Source: Streptomyces sp. Mut1
GTDB lineage: Bacteria > Actinomycetota > Actinomycetes > Streptomycetales > Streptomycetaceae
DNA length: 64,000 bases
Direction: 5' to 3'
NCBI RefSeq assembly: GCF_030719295.1
Contig: NZ_CP120997.1
Span: forward strand, 4,661,501-4,725,500
Every line of letters begins with the position of its first letter. Within the stretch, counting starts at the first letter, position 1. The notes beneath the pieces were generated by a model, which was not told where the DNA came from, searched no databases, and saw only the letters and a program-made list of their open reading frames with translations. Shown in pieces: positions 37,376-44,914 of the stretch. The position numbers and the translations under genes are program-made.

Positions 37376-37825
37376 TCACTGCACGCAGAACTCGTTCCCT
37401 TCCGGGTCCGTGAGTACCGTCCACCTGCCGCCCGGCTCGTCCACCTCGCGCTCGGCCCTCGCGCCCAGGGCCTCCAGCCGGGCCACCTCGGCCTCGCGGC
37501 GGGCCGGGCCCGCGTGGAGGTCGAGGTGGAGGCGGTTCTTCACCGTTTTGGGTTCCGGGACGCGCTGGAAGAGGAGCCGGCGGCCGTGGCCGGTGCCGCT
37601 CTCCTCGTCGTACGGGTCGTCGGGGTGGCGTACGGCCGCCAGATCGAGCCAGGCGCGGCGGCCGTGGGCGGTCGTGGTGAGCGCTTCCGGGACGGCGCCG
37701 GCGCTCAGGAGGCGTTCGATCAGGGGGCTGTTGTCCTCGATCTCGTAGCCGAGGGCCTCGGACCAGAAGCCGGCCTGCGCGTGCGGGTCGGCGGAGTCGA
37801 CGACGACTTTCCACTCAAGAGTCAT
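37376..37825 (-). CDS. VOC-superfamily (glyoxalase/bleomycin-resistance-like) protein
   Basis: This 149-residue protein has two vicinal-oxygen-chelate modules: WKVVVDSADPHAQAGFWSEA for the first and NRLHLDLHAGP with TVLTDPEGNEFCV for the second. The His in the HLDL strand and the Glu in GNEFCV match metal-ligand positions. The ATG at 37825 is the family-like start; an in-frame ATG at 37834 is also possible. Either start lies inside the 3' end of the sortase gene, so the two are coupled. Substrate unknown. Confidence 0.82.
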   Translation of the reverse strand: MTLEWKVVVDSADPHAQAGFWSEALGYEIEDNSPLIERLLSAGAVPEALTTTAHGRRAWLDLAAVRHPDDPYDEESGTGHGRRLLFQRVPEPKTVKNRLHLDLHAGPARREAEVARLEALGARAEREVDEPGGRWTVLTDPEGNEFCVQ

Positions 37826-38504
37826 GATCGGCATTCTGTCCCGGAATGGTGGGTTCCGGGGTTTGGACCGAGGACAGGCGGGCGAAGGCGACCACATTGG
37901 CCTGGTAGCCGCCCGCGTCCGGGTCGTAGGCGCCGCCGCAGGTGAGCAGACGGAGTTCGGCGTCCTCGGTCGGGCCGTAGACGCGGTCGCTCGGGAAGTC
38001 GCTCTTCTCGAACTCCTCGACCGCGTACAGGCGGAACACCGCCACCCTCCCGTCCGCCCGCCGCACCTCCACCCGCGCGCCCGGCCGCAGCGTGTCGAGT
38101 CCGGCGAAGGCCGCAGGTCCGGCGGGTGTGTCGACGTGGGCGACCACGATCGCGTTGCCCGGGGAGCCCGGCGTCACCCCGTCCCGGTACCAGCCGGCGA
38201 GGTTGCGGGCGTCCGGGTCGGGTACGCCGAGCCTGCCCGAGGCGTCCAGGGTCAGGTCGACCAGGGGCGCGCTGACGTCGAGCGCGGGGATCTCGACGCG
38301 GACGGGGCGGGACGGGGCGAGCGGGGCCGTCGCGGAGGACGCGGGGCCGGGCAGCGGGCCGGGTGCCGGTGCGGCTTCCCGGACCGGGGAGCCCAGAAAC
38401 ATGGCCAGGGCCGCCGCGATGGCCGGAACGAGACCGGCCACCGCGATCAGGCGCGGGAAGGGCCGCCGGGGCGACGGCCCTTCCCGCCGGGCACGGGTGC
38501 TCAA
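37815..38504 (-). CDS. Class F sortase
   Basis: This 229-residue transpeptidase is a class F sortase, the actinobacterial type. It has an N-terminal membrane anchor at about 19-37, a Pro/Ala-rich stalk, and a beta-barrel domain with His123 (VAHVDTPAG) and Cys189 (LLTCGGAYD) and an Arg near 209 (FARL). The start is a TTG that overlaps the stop of the upstream gene (TTGA), so it is co-translated with the probable substrate protein. It would cut the substrate sorting motif and join it to the cell wall. Confidence 0.9.
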   Translation of the reverse strand: MSTRARREGPSPRRPFPRLIAVAGLVPAIAAALAMFLGSPVREAAPAPGPLPGPASSATAPLAPSRPVRVEIPALDVSAPLVDLTLDASGRLGVPDPDARNLAGWYRDGVTPGSPGNAIVVAHVDTPAGPAAFAGLDTLRPGARVEVRRADGRVAVFRLYAVEEFEKSDFPSDRVYGPTEDAELRLLTCGGAYDPDAGGYQANVVAFARLSSVQTPEPTIPGQNADHDS

Positions 38505-39943
38505 ACCCGTCGGCGCCGGGCCGCGCGCAGGCCGCCGAGCGCCGCGCCCGCCACGGCCAGCAGTCCGGCCGCTCCGGCAGCCGCCAGGAGTCCCGGACCG
38601 GACGGGCTCGTGCCGGACAGGGCGGTGGAGCCGTCACCCGCGTCGACCGGGCCGTCCGGGACGGGGCCGTTGCCGTGACCGCCGCCCCAGTGGCCGCCAC
38701 CGCCACCGGGGTGCGACGGCTTCGGGGTCGGCTTGGGGTGGTGGGTGTGGGTGGGCGAGGGGCTCGGCTCCACGTCCGCGGTGATCGTGGTGTGGCCCGT
38801 CGCCAGGACGCCGGTGCGCAGCGGGCCTTCCACGCCCGCGATCTCCACGGTCAGCTCGGTCGTCACGTCGAGCCGGCCCGTGGGGGCGCCCTCGGCCGCC
38901 GCCAGGGTGAACGCCGCCCCGGCCGAACCGCCCGGCTCCAGCGTGCCGCCCGCGCGGAGGTTGGTCCGCAGCCGGCCGGTGAGCGTGCCGTCCGGCTCCT
39001 GGGTCAGGGGGACCTCGGCGCCCTCGGAGGTGACGGTCAGCTGGTCCGCCCGCAGGTCGTCCGGGCCCTTGAGGGTGAGGCGCGTACCGATGCCCGGGTA
39101 CTGCGGGCCGTCCGCCGGGTCGGTGTAGGAGACGTCGGCGGGGCGGGGTCCGTCGCCCGCCTCGATCTCCTCGGGGAGGGTCAGCGCGGCCGAGGCCCGT
39201 CCGTCCACGGCGAAGTCCCAGACCGTGCCCTGGGCCGTGATGTTGTCGACGTACGTGTTGAGCGTGCCGTTCGTGTCGCCGAGGCGGCCGATGTTGGCGA
39301 TCACGCCGTACGCCCCCTCGCACTGGGCGACGAAGTGCGACAGCGGGGCGTCGCCGCCCGCCGGGATGCCGGCGACCGCCCGCGAGGTGCGGACCACCGA
39401 GTCCCCGGTGAAGCGGTACTTCTGCCAGGTATCCGGTTTCAGCGACTGGCCGTCCACGTCCGGGTTGCTGCCCGGCTCGAACGACAGGGTGGTGAAGCCG
39501 CCGCAGGAGGCGGGGAGCTGGAGGTTCGCGCCGATGCTGGTGACCGAGGAGCCTTCGGTCGCGGTGTACGCCCAGTAGGAGATGCCCGCGTCCAGCAGCG
39601 GCTGCATCGGCACGGGGGTCCACGTCGCGTTGAAGTAGTGCGCGGCCTGGGCCTGTTCGCCGGCACCGATGGACAGGTGCAGGCTGCCGTTCAGGTGGAC
39701 CGGGTCGGGCTTGGGGGAGACCTCCTGGATGCCCGGGTCCCGGTCGGGGGTGGTTTCCTGGAGCCGGAACCAGGGGCCCGCCGGGCCGAGGCCCGACGGG
39801 CCGACCGTCTGTACGGTGTCGTCCGCGTTCGCGGAGGGGGCGATTCCGCAGGCGAGGACGGACAGGGTGGACAGAGCGGCGGTGGCGGTCGCGGTGCGCA
39901 GAAGCGTGCGGGACGAGCCGGACGCGCGCAGAGATCGAATCAT
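38501..39943 (-). CDS. Secreted surface protein, probable sortase F substrate
   Basis: This 480-residue exported protein has a Sec signal (basic MIRSLRASGSSRTLLRT, hydrophobic core to about residue 38, ANADD cut site), a large extracellular part rich in beta-strand patterns with two cysteines, a Pro/His/Gly-rich wall-spanning stretch (SPTHTHHPKPTPKPSHPG), then LSGTS at 442-446, a hydrophobic helix and RRRRV. That tail has the shape of a sortase signal, but the expected LPxTG-like motif reads LSGTS. The gene is directly upstream of the class F sortase with overlapping stop and start. The ectodomain family was not recognised. Confidence 0.8.
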   Translation of the reverse strand: MIRSLRASGSSRTLLRTATATAALSTLSVLACGIAPSANADDTVQTVGPSGLGPAGPWFRLQETTPDRDPGIQEVSPKPDPVHLNGSLHLSIGAGEQAQAAHYFNATWTPVPMQPLLDAGISYWAYTATEGSSVTSIGANLQLPASCGGFTTLSFEPGSNPDVDGQSLKPDTWQKYRFTGDSVVRTSRAVAGIPAGGDAPLSHFVAQCEGAYGVIANIGRLGDTNGTLNTYVDNITAQGTVWDFAVDGRASAALTLPEEIEAGDGPRPADVSYTDPADGPQYPGIGTRLTLKGPDDLRADQLTVTSEGAEVPLTQEPDGTLTGRLRTNLRAGGTLEPGGSAGAAFTLAAAEGAPTGRLDVTTELTVEIAGVEGPLRTGVLATGHTTITADVEPSPSPTHTHHPKPTPKPSHPGGGGGHWGGGHGNGPVPDGPVDAGDGSTALSGTSPSGPGLLAAAGAAGLLAVAGAALGGLRAARRRRV

Positions 39944-40015
39944 AAGTGTGAGGAAAATATAAGCAGCGCGTTATGGCCGCATTGCTCCCCGTGACACGCG
40001 CTCGCTCGCTCCAAT

Positions 40016-40131
40016 GCCGCAGCGGTCAGACCGGTTGCGCCACCGCAGCGGTCGGACCCGCTGCGCCACCCCACCGTTCAGACTCGTTGCGCCACCCCAC
40101 CGTTCAGACTCGTTGCGCCACCGCACCGTTC
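40016..40131. repeat. 26-bp tandem repeat spanning the monooxygenase stop codon
   Basis: Four 26-base units lie at 40028-40053, 40054-40079, 40080-40105 and 40106-40131, with a partial unit from about 40016. The third and fourth differ at one base; the others are diverged. On the minus strand the unit starts GAACGGTG and contains the last codons of the FAD monooxygenase; the gene's stop falls at the unit 4/unit 3 junction (40104-40106), so the downstream units are copies of the coding end. Confidence 0.9.
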
Positions 40132-41666
40132 AGATAGGCCACGATCGCCCGGCTGTCGCCGCCCGGGGCGATCAGAGCCACATGGTTGTCGGGGCGGACC
40201 AGGATCAGCAGCTCGTCGTCCGGTCCGATGCCGTACGCCGAGTGCGCGTGCCCCTCATGGTCGGCCAGGCCACCCGGGCCGCCCGCGTCCACCCCGTACG
40301 CCCGCAGGTGCCCGCCGTGGGCCTCGGTCGCCTCGGCGAGCGCCCGCGCCGTGCCCGCACCGAAGCCGAGCAGGGTGAAGTGCGGTCCGGCGAAGGCCTC
40401 GAAGAGGCGGAGCGGGGCGCCGGTGGCCGCGTCGCGGCAGGGCGCGTCGGGGGCGCGGTCGCCCGCCCGGAGGCGGGGCGTGGCGAGCGGGGAGGCGGCG
40501 AGCGAGCTCCAGCGGTAGCCGCCGCCCAGGCCGTTGGTGCCGGGGCCGACCGCCGAGTCGAGCCCGCCGCCCGGCTTCTTGATCGCTTCGAGCGTGGCCC
40601 GCAGCCGTTCCGCGCTGATGTCCAGGACCTCGGCGGCGACGGGCAGCCGCTCCTCCTCGTAGGTGTCGAGCAGGGCGGGGCCCGCGAGCCCGGAGGCGAC
40701 CCGGGCGAGCTTCCAGCCCAGGTTGTACGCGTCCTGGATGCCGGTGTTCATGCCCAGGCCGCCCGCGATCGAGTGGACGTGCGCCGCGTCCCCGGCGAGC
40801 AGGACCCGGCCCGCCCGGTAGCGCGCGGCCAGCCGTTCGTTGACCCGGTACGTGGAGAGCAGGGCCGCCCGTGAGAGCCGGTCGCCCGGCAGGCCGGTGT
40901 GCTTGGCGAAGAGGCGGCGGAAGCCGGCGAGCGACGGGGGTACGGGGGCGCCCGACGCGTCGGTCTCGGGGCCGGCCTGGAACCACCAGCCCGACCGGGT
41001 GCCGGGGATCGGGCAGAGCATCACCGCGCCGTCCTCGTCGAACCACTGGTGCCAGAACCCCCGGTCGAGCCCTTCGATCTCGACGTCCCCGCACACCATC
41101 TGCTGCGTCTCGTCCGTCTTCCCCTCGAACGGGATGCCGAGGAGCTTGCGCACCGCGCTGTGGCCGCCGTCGCACCCGGCCACGTACGACGCCTCGATCC
41201 GCGCGCCGTCGGCCAGGGTGGCGGTCACGGACGCCTCGCCCTCGGCCAGCGCCACCAGCTCGGAGCCGAGTTCGACGCGCACGCCGTACTCCGCGAGGCG
41301 GGCCCGCAGCACCTCCTCCAGCTGCCACTGGGCGATCATCAGGGGGCGGTCGTAGGGCGCGTCCGGGGTCGGCCGCAGGCCTGCGAACGGCTCGGCGTCG
41401 GCGATCACGGCCCCGCCCCGGTACTTGCGCATCGGCAGCGGCGCGGCCCCCGCGGCCAGTACCGCGTCGACGACCCCGAGGTCCTCCAGGACCTCCAGGG
41501 AGCGCGGGTTGGGGCCCTTGGCGCGCGAGCTGCGGGGGAAGTCCGCGGACTTCTCGATGATCCGTACGCCGACGCCCCGGCGGGCGAGATCGATGGCCAG
41601 GGTCAGTCCGGTCGGGCCTGAGCCGACGACGAGGACGGGGGCCGAGGAAGGGGTGGAGTCGGGCAT
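40104..41666 (-). CDS. FAD-dependent aromatic monooxygenase
   Basis: This 520-residue flavoprotein belongs to the PheA/TfdB group of class A hydroxylases (phenol, salicylate and polyketide hydroxylases). Features are the N-terminal FAD dinucleotide motif VVGSGPTGLTLAIDLARRG, the DG motif in AGCDGGHSAVRKLLG, and the second FAD motif VLLAGDAAHVHSIAGGLGMN. A thioredoxin-like C-terminal domain (DELLILVRPDNHVALIAPGG) is present. AGGAG precedes the ATG at 41666; the longer frame is a shadow of the upstream gene. It probably hydroxylates a phenolic compound with NAD(P)H and oxygen, but the substrate is unknown. Confidence 0.9.
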   Translation of the reverse strand: MPDSTPSSAPVLVVGSGPTGLTLAIDLARRGVGVRIIEKSADFPRSSRAKGPNPRSLEVLEDLGVVDAVLAAGAAPLPMRKYRGGAVIADAEPFAGLRPTPDAPYDRPLMIAQWQLEEVLRARLAEYGVRVELGSELVALAEGEASVTATLADGARIEASYVAGCDGGHSAVRKLLGIPFEGKTDETQQMVCGDVEIEGLDRGFWHQWFDEDGAVMLCPIPGTRSGWWFQAGPETDASGAPVPPSLAGFRRLFAKHTGLPGDRLSRAALLSTYRVNERLAARYRAGRVLLAGDAAHVHSIAGGLGMNTGIQDAYNLGWKLARVASGLAGPALLDTYEEERLPVAAEVLDISAERLRATLEAIKKPGGGLDSAVGPGTNGLGGGYRWSSLAASPLATPRLRAGDRAPDAPCRDAATGAPLRLFEAFAGPHFTLLGFGAGTARALAEATEAHGGHLRAYGVDAGGPGGLADHEGHAHSAYGIGPDDELLILVRPDNHVALIAPGGDSRAIVAYLNGAVAQRV

Positions 41667-41710
41667 GCGTGCTCCTGGGGTCGGTCGGTGCCGTGAAACC
41701 CAAGGGAAAC

Positions 41711-41740
41711 GCAACTGAGTTAAAAAAGCAACTAGGTTGC
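41711..41740. promoter_or_regulatory. AT-rich repeated half-sites before the monooxygenase
   Basis: GCAACT occurs at 41711-41716 and again at 41728-41733; the second forms a small palindrome GCAAC-TAG-GTTGC (41728-41740). The region is AT-rich (a run of A) and lies 45-75 bases upstream of the monooxygenase start, overlapping the rarD stop. It resembles a MarR or TetR binding region, with no adjacent regulator gene. Confidence 0.4.
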
Positions 41741-42709
41741 GGTAGTGCTGGTCTCTGTCCGGTCCGGGCCGGCGGGTGCGGCCGTCGCCGCCGCGGCCAG
41801 CCGCGCCGCCTGCGCCCGCGCCCTCGTGCGCCGAGCCGTCCGCAGCGCGTCCCAGGTCAGTACGGTGAGCGCCACCCACACCAGCGCGAACCCGGCCCAC
41901 CGCTCCGGCGGCATCTCCTCGTGGAAGTAGGCGATCCCCAGCAGGAACTGGAAGACCGGGGTCAGATACTGGAGCAGCCCGATCGTCGAGAGCGGTACGC
42001 GGATCGCGGCGGCCCCGAACAGGATCAGCGGCACCGCCGTGACGACGCCGGTCGACGCGAGCAGCGCCGTGTGCCCGGCGCCCTCGGAGGTGAGGGTCGA
42101 CGTGCCCCGGGCGCCCAGCCACAGCAGGAATCCGAGCGCGGGCAGGAAGAGCACGGCGGTCTCGACGGTGAGCGATTCGAGACCGCCCATGTCGACCTTC
42201 TTCTTGACCAGGCCGTACGTCGCGAACGAGAACGCCAGGCCCAGCGAGATCCACGGCGGCTTGCCGTAGCCGACCGCCAGCACGAGGACCGACGCGACAC
42301 CGGTGCCGACCGCGGCCCACTGTGCCGGGCGCAGCCGTTCGCCCAGGAGTAGGACGCCCATGGCGATGGTGACCAGCGGATTGATGAAGTAGCCGAGCGA
42401 CGCCTCGACCACATGGCCGCTGTTGACGGCCCAGATGTACAGGCCCCAGTTGATGGTGATCACCAGGGCCGCGACGGTGAGCAGCCCCAGCTTGCGCGGC
42501 TGCCGCAGCAGCGGGCCGATCCAGGACCAGCGGCGCAGTACGAGCAGCAGGATCGCCACCACACCCAGCGACCACACCATGCGGTGGGCCAGGATCTCGA
42601 CCGCGCCGGTCGGCTTCAGCAGCGGCCAGTACAGCGGGACGACTCCCCACATGCCGTACGCGGCGAACCCGGACAGGAGCCCGGCCCGTTGGTCATTCGT
42701 CCCCTTCAC
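41732..42709 (-). CDS. rarD: EamA-family transporter RarD
   Basis: This 325-residue inner-membrane protein has ten predicted helices in two EamA halves and matches RarD proteins: GFAAYGMWGVVPLYWPLLKP at the start, SLGYFINPLVTIAMGVLLLGERLRP and LQYLTPVFQFLLGIAYFHEE later. RarD was named from chloramphenicol sensitivity in E. coli; the substrate remains unclear. The start is a GTG with AGGAGGGG upstream. A long inverted repeat lies between it and the NmrA-type gene on the same strand. Confidence 0.88.
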   Translation of the reverse strand: MKGTNDQRAGLLSGFAAYGMWGVVPLYWPLLKPTGAVEILAHRMVWSLGVVAILLLVLRRWSWIGPLLRQPRKLGLLTVAALVITINWGLYIWAVNSGHVVEASLGYFINPLVTIAMGVLLLGERLRPAQWAAVGTGVASVLVLAVGYGKPPWISLGLAFSFATYGLVKKKVDMGGLESLTVETAVLFLPALGFLLWLGARGTSTLTSEGAGHTALLASTGVVTAVPLILFGAAAIRVPLSTIGLLQYLTPVFQFLLGIAYFHEEMPPERWAGFALVWVALTVLTWDALRTARRTRARAQAARLAAAATAAPAGPDRTETSTTAT

Positions 42710-42773
42710 GGGCCCCTCCTGGCGGATGTCTGCCGTACGACCGTCGACCAGATGAAGGTAACGCCGACGGGAC

Positions 42774-42815
42774 CCGGTGTCATACCCGTATCGTCAGACG
42801 GTCATGACACCGGGC
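42774..42815. terminator. Inverted repeat after the NmrA-type gene
   Basis: CCCGGTGTCAT (42774-42784) and ATGACACCGGG (42805-42815) form a perfect 11-bp stem with a 20-base loop, and a GGG/CCC pair extends it past one mismatch. It lies downstream of the NmrA-type gene and 65 bases before rarD on the same strand. It fits a terminator; a regulator site for rarD is also possible. Confidence 0.6.
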
Positions 42816-42835
42816 CCCGCCCGTGCGGACGCGGC

Positions 42836-43702
42836 CTACAGCGCGGCGACCGCGGCGGCGAGGGTGTCGGCCAGCGGGGTCGTCGGGCGGCCGATCAGGC
42901 GGGCCAGATCGCCGCTGGTGCCGGCCAGCCGCCCGCGCCGGACCGCCTCGTCCACGTCGACCAGGATCGCCGCGAAGGCCTCCGGCACCCCGGCGCCGGT
43001 CAGGATCTCCTGGTGCACGGCGGCCGGGACGTCGTTGTGGGCGATCTCCTTGCCGGTGGCCTTCGCGACCTGCGCCGCGTATTCGGCGTACGACCAGGCG
43101 GTGTCCCCGCTCAGCTCGTACGCGCGGTTCAGGTGGCCCTCGCCGGTCAGGACGGCGGCGGCCGCGGCCGCGTAGTCGTCGCGGGTGGCGGAGGCGATCC
43201 GGCCCTCGCCCGCGTTGGCGACGACCGCGCCGTGCGCGAGGACGGGAGCCAGGTTCTCGGTGAGGTTCTCCGTGTACCAGCCGTTGCGCAGGAACGTGTA
43301 CGGCAGGCCGGAGTCGAGGATCAGCTGCTCGGTCGCCCGGTGCTCGTCGGCCAGCACGAAGTCCGCGTCGGGCCCGCCGAGGATGCCGGTGTACGCCAGC
43401 TGGGCCACGCCCGCCGCCTTCGCCGCCTCGATGACCGCGGTGTGCTGGGCGATCCGGCTGCCGACCGCGTTGCCGGAGATGAGGAGCACCCGGTCGCCGG
43501 GCCGGAACGCCCCGGCCAGCGTCTCGGGCCTGTCGTAGTCGGCGATGCGCAGCTCGACGCCCCGGGCGGCCTGGCCGGCGGCCTTCTCCTTGTCGCGCAC
43601 GACGGCGGCGATGTCGCCCGCCGGGACGGCTTCGGTGGTCAGCAGGTGCTCGACGACGAGGCGGCCGAGTGCTCCGGTGGCTCCGGTGACGACGATGCTC
43701 AT
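42836..43702 (-). CDS. NmrA-like SDR, probable NAD(P)H:quinone reductase
   Basis: This 288-residue protein is an atypical SDR with the cofactor motif TGATGALG at 6-13 and NmrA/QorB-type strands: VVRDKEKAAGQAARGVELRI, RVLLISGNAVGSRIAQH, YTGILGGPDADFVLADEHRATEQLI. It lacks the classic YxxxK arrangement, as is usual for NmrA-like members. QorB-like enzymes reduce quinones; others sense redox state. AGAGGAG precedes the ATG. The promoter region has an AT-rich stretch with a CGCT/AGCG pair that resembles HxlR sites, though no HxlR gene is adjacent. Confidence 0.85.
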   Translation of the reverse strand: MSIVVTGATGALGRLVVEHLLTTEAVPAGDIAAVVRDKEKAAGQAARGVELRIADYDRPETLAGAFRPGDRVLLISGNAVGSRIAQHTAVIEAAKAAGVAQLAYTGILGGPDADFVLADEHRATEQLILDSGLPYTFLRNGWYTENLTENLAPVLAHGAVVANAGEGRIASATRDDYAAAAAAVLTGEGHLNRAYELSGDTAWSYAEYAAQVAKATGKEIAHNDVPAAVHQEILTGAGVPEAFAAILVDVDEAVRRGRLAGTSGDLARLIGRPTTPLADTLAAAVAAL

Positions 43703-43742
43703 GGGGGTATCTCCTCTTTGTTCGCTTCTCTCTCACACCACC

Positions 43743-43772
43743 CTACGGAATGCGCTAACTAAAAGAAAGCGT
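43743..43772. promoter_or_regulatory. Promoter region of the NmrA-type gene
   Basis: On the minus strand TTTCTT and TAGGGT are 17 bases apart just upstream of the gene, a weak but well-spaced promoter. An imperfect inverted repeat CGCT...AGCG surrounding an AT-rich core overlaps it; this is where an HxlR-type redox regulator would be expected to bind, by analogy with other qorB-like genes. Confidence 0.35.
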
Positions 43773-43793
43773 AACGGGGTGCGGGAACGAAGA

Positions 43794-43834
43794 AGCGCGC
43801 CGGACCCGCCCCTCACGGGCGGAACCGGCGCGCT
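43794..43834 (-). terminator. Terminator of the kor operon
   Basis: A two-part stem begins 22 bases after the korB stop: AGCGCGCCGG (43794-43803) pairs with CCGGCGCGCT (43825-43834), and inside it CCGCCC (43806-43811) pairs with GGGCGG (43817-43822). It is the strongest hairpin in this part of the window and separates korAB from the NmrA-type gene promoter. Confidence 0.85.
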
Positions 43835-43855
43835 CCCGCGTGCCAGGGCCGGCGG

Positions 43856-44914
43856 TCAGCCGACCACCGTCCAGTTGTCGTTGCCCGCGAGCAGCGCGGC
43901 CAGGTCGCCCTTGCCGTCCCGCTCCACGGCCGCGTCCAGCTGCTCGGCCATCTTCGTGTCGTACACCGGCCGCTCCACGCTGCGCAGCACCCCGATCGGA
44001 GTGTGGTGCAGGGTGTCCGTGTCGGCGAGCCGCGACAGGGCGAACGCCGTCGTCGGGCTCGGGGCGTGGGCGTCGTGGACGAGGATCTGCGACTTGTTCT
44101 CCTCGGTGACCGCGACCACGTTCAGATCACCGGTCAGCGAGTCCCGTACGACCCCCTTGGCCCCGTCGGCGCCGAAGACGATCGGCTGCCCGTGCTCCAG
44201 GCGGATCACCGCCTCCTGGGCCTGCTCCTTGTCCTTCAGGACCTCGAACGCGCCGTCGTTGAAGATGTTGCAGTTCTGGTAGATCTCCACCAGCGCCGTG
44301 CCCGGGTGGTCGGCGGCGGCGCGCAGCACGCTCGTGAGGTGCTTGCGGTCGGAGTCGATCGTGCGGGCGACGAACGACGCCTCCGCGCCGATCGCCAGGG
44401 ACACCGGGTTGAACGGGGCGTCCAGCGAGCCCATCGGCGTCGACTTGGTGATCTTGCCCAGCTCGGAGGTGGGGGAGTACTGGCCCTTGGTCAGCCCGTA
44501 GATCCTGTTGTTGAACAGCAGGATCTTCAGGTTCACATTGCGGCGCAGCGCGTGGATCAGGTGGTTGCCGCCGATGGACAGCGCGTCGCCGTCCCCGGTG
44601 ACCACCCAGACCGACAGGTCCCGCCGCGAGGTGGCCAGACCCGTGGCGATGGAGGGGGCGCGGCCGTGGATCGAGTGCATCCCGTAGGTGTTCATGTAGT
44701 ACGGGAAACGGGAGGAGCAGCCGATGCCGGAGATGAAGACGATGTTCTCCTTCGCCAGACCGAGGTCGGGCATGAAGCCCTGCACGGCGGCGAGAACCGC
44801 GTAGTCACCGCACCCGGGGCACCAGCGCACTTCCTGGTCGGACTTGAAGTCCTTCATGGACTGCTTCGCCTCGGCCTTGGGCACCAGCTGGAGCAGTTCG
44901 TTCGTCTCAGGCAT
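43856..44914 (-). CDS. korB: 2-oxoacid:ferredoxin oxidoreductase, beta subunit
   Basis: This thiamine-diphosphate subunit of 2-oxoglutarate (or related 2-oxoacid):ferredoxin oxidoreductase helps turn the 2-oxoacid and CoA into acyl-CoA, CO2 and reduced ferredoxin. The 352 residues include the cluster motif CPGCGDY (Cys32, Cys35), GIGCSSR, and the TPP motif starting GDGDALSIGG at 107-116 and ending RRN. The ATG at 44914 overlaps the korA stop by eight bases, with GAGGAGG upstream. No separate ferredoxin gene is seen next to it. Confidence 0.95.
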   Translation of the reverse strand: MPETNELLQLVPKAEAKQSMKDFKSDQEVRWCPGCGDYAVLAAVQGFMPDLGLAKENIVFISGIGCSSRFPYYMNTYGMHSIHGRAPSIATGLATSRRDLSVWVVTGDGDALSIGGNHLIHALRRNVNLKILLFNNRIYGLTKGQYSPTSELGKITKSTPMGSLDAPFNPVSLAIGAEASFVARTIDSDRKHLTSVLRAAADHPGTALVEIYQNCNIFNDGAFEVLKDKEQAQEAVIRLEHGQPIVFGADGAKGVVRDSLTGDLNVVAVTEENKSQILVHDAHAPSPTTAFALSRLADTDTLHHTPIGVLRSVERPVYDTKMAEQLDAAVERDGKGDLAALLAGNDNWTVVG

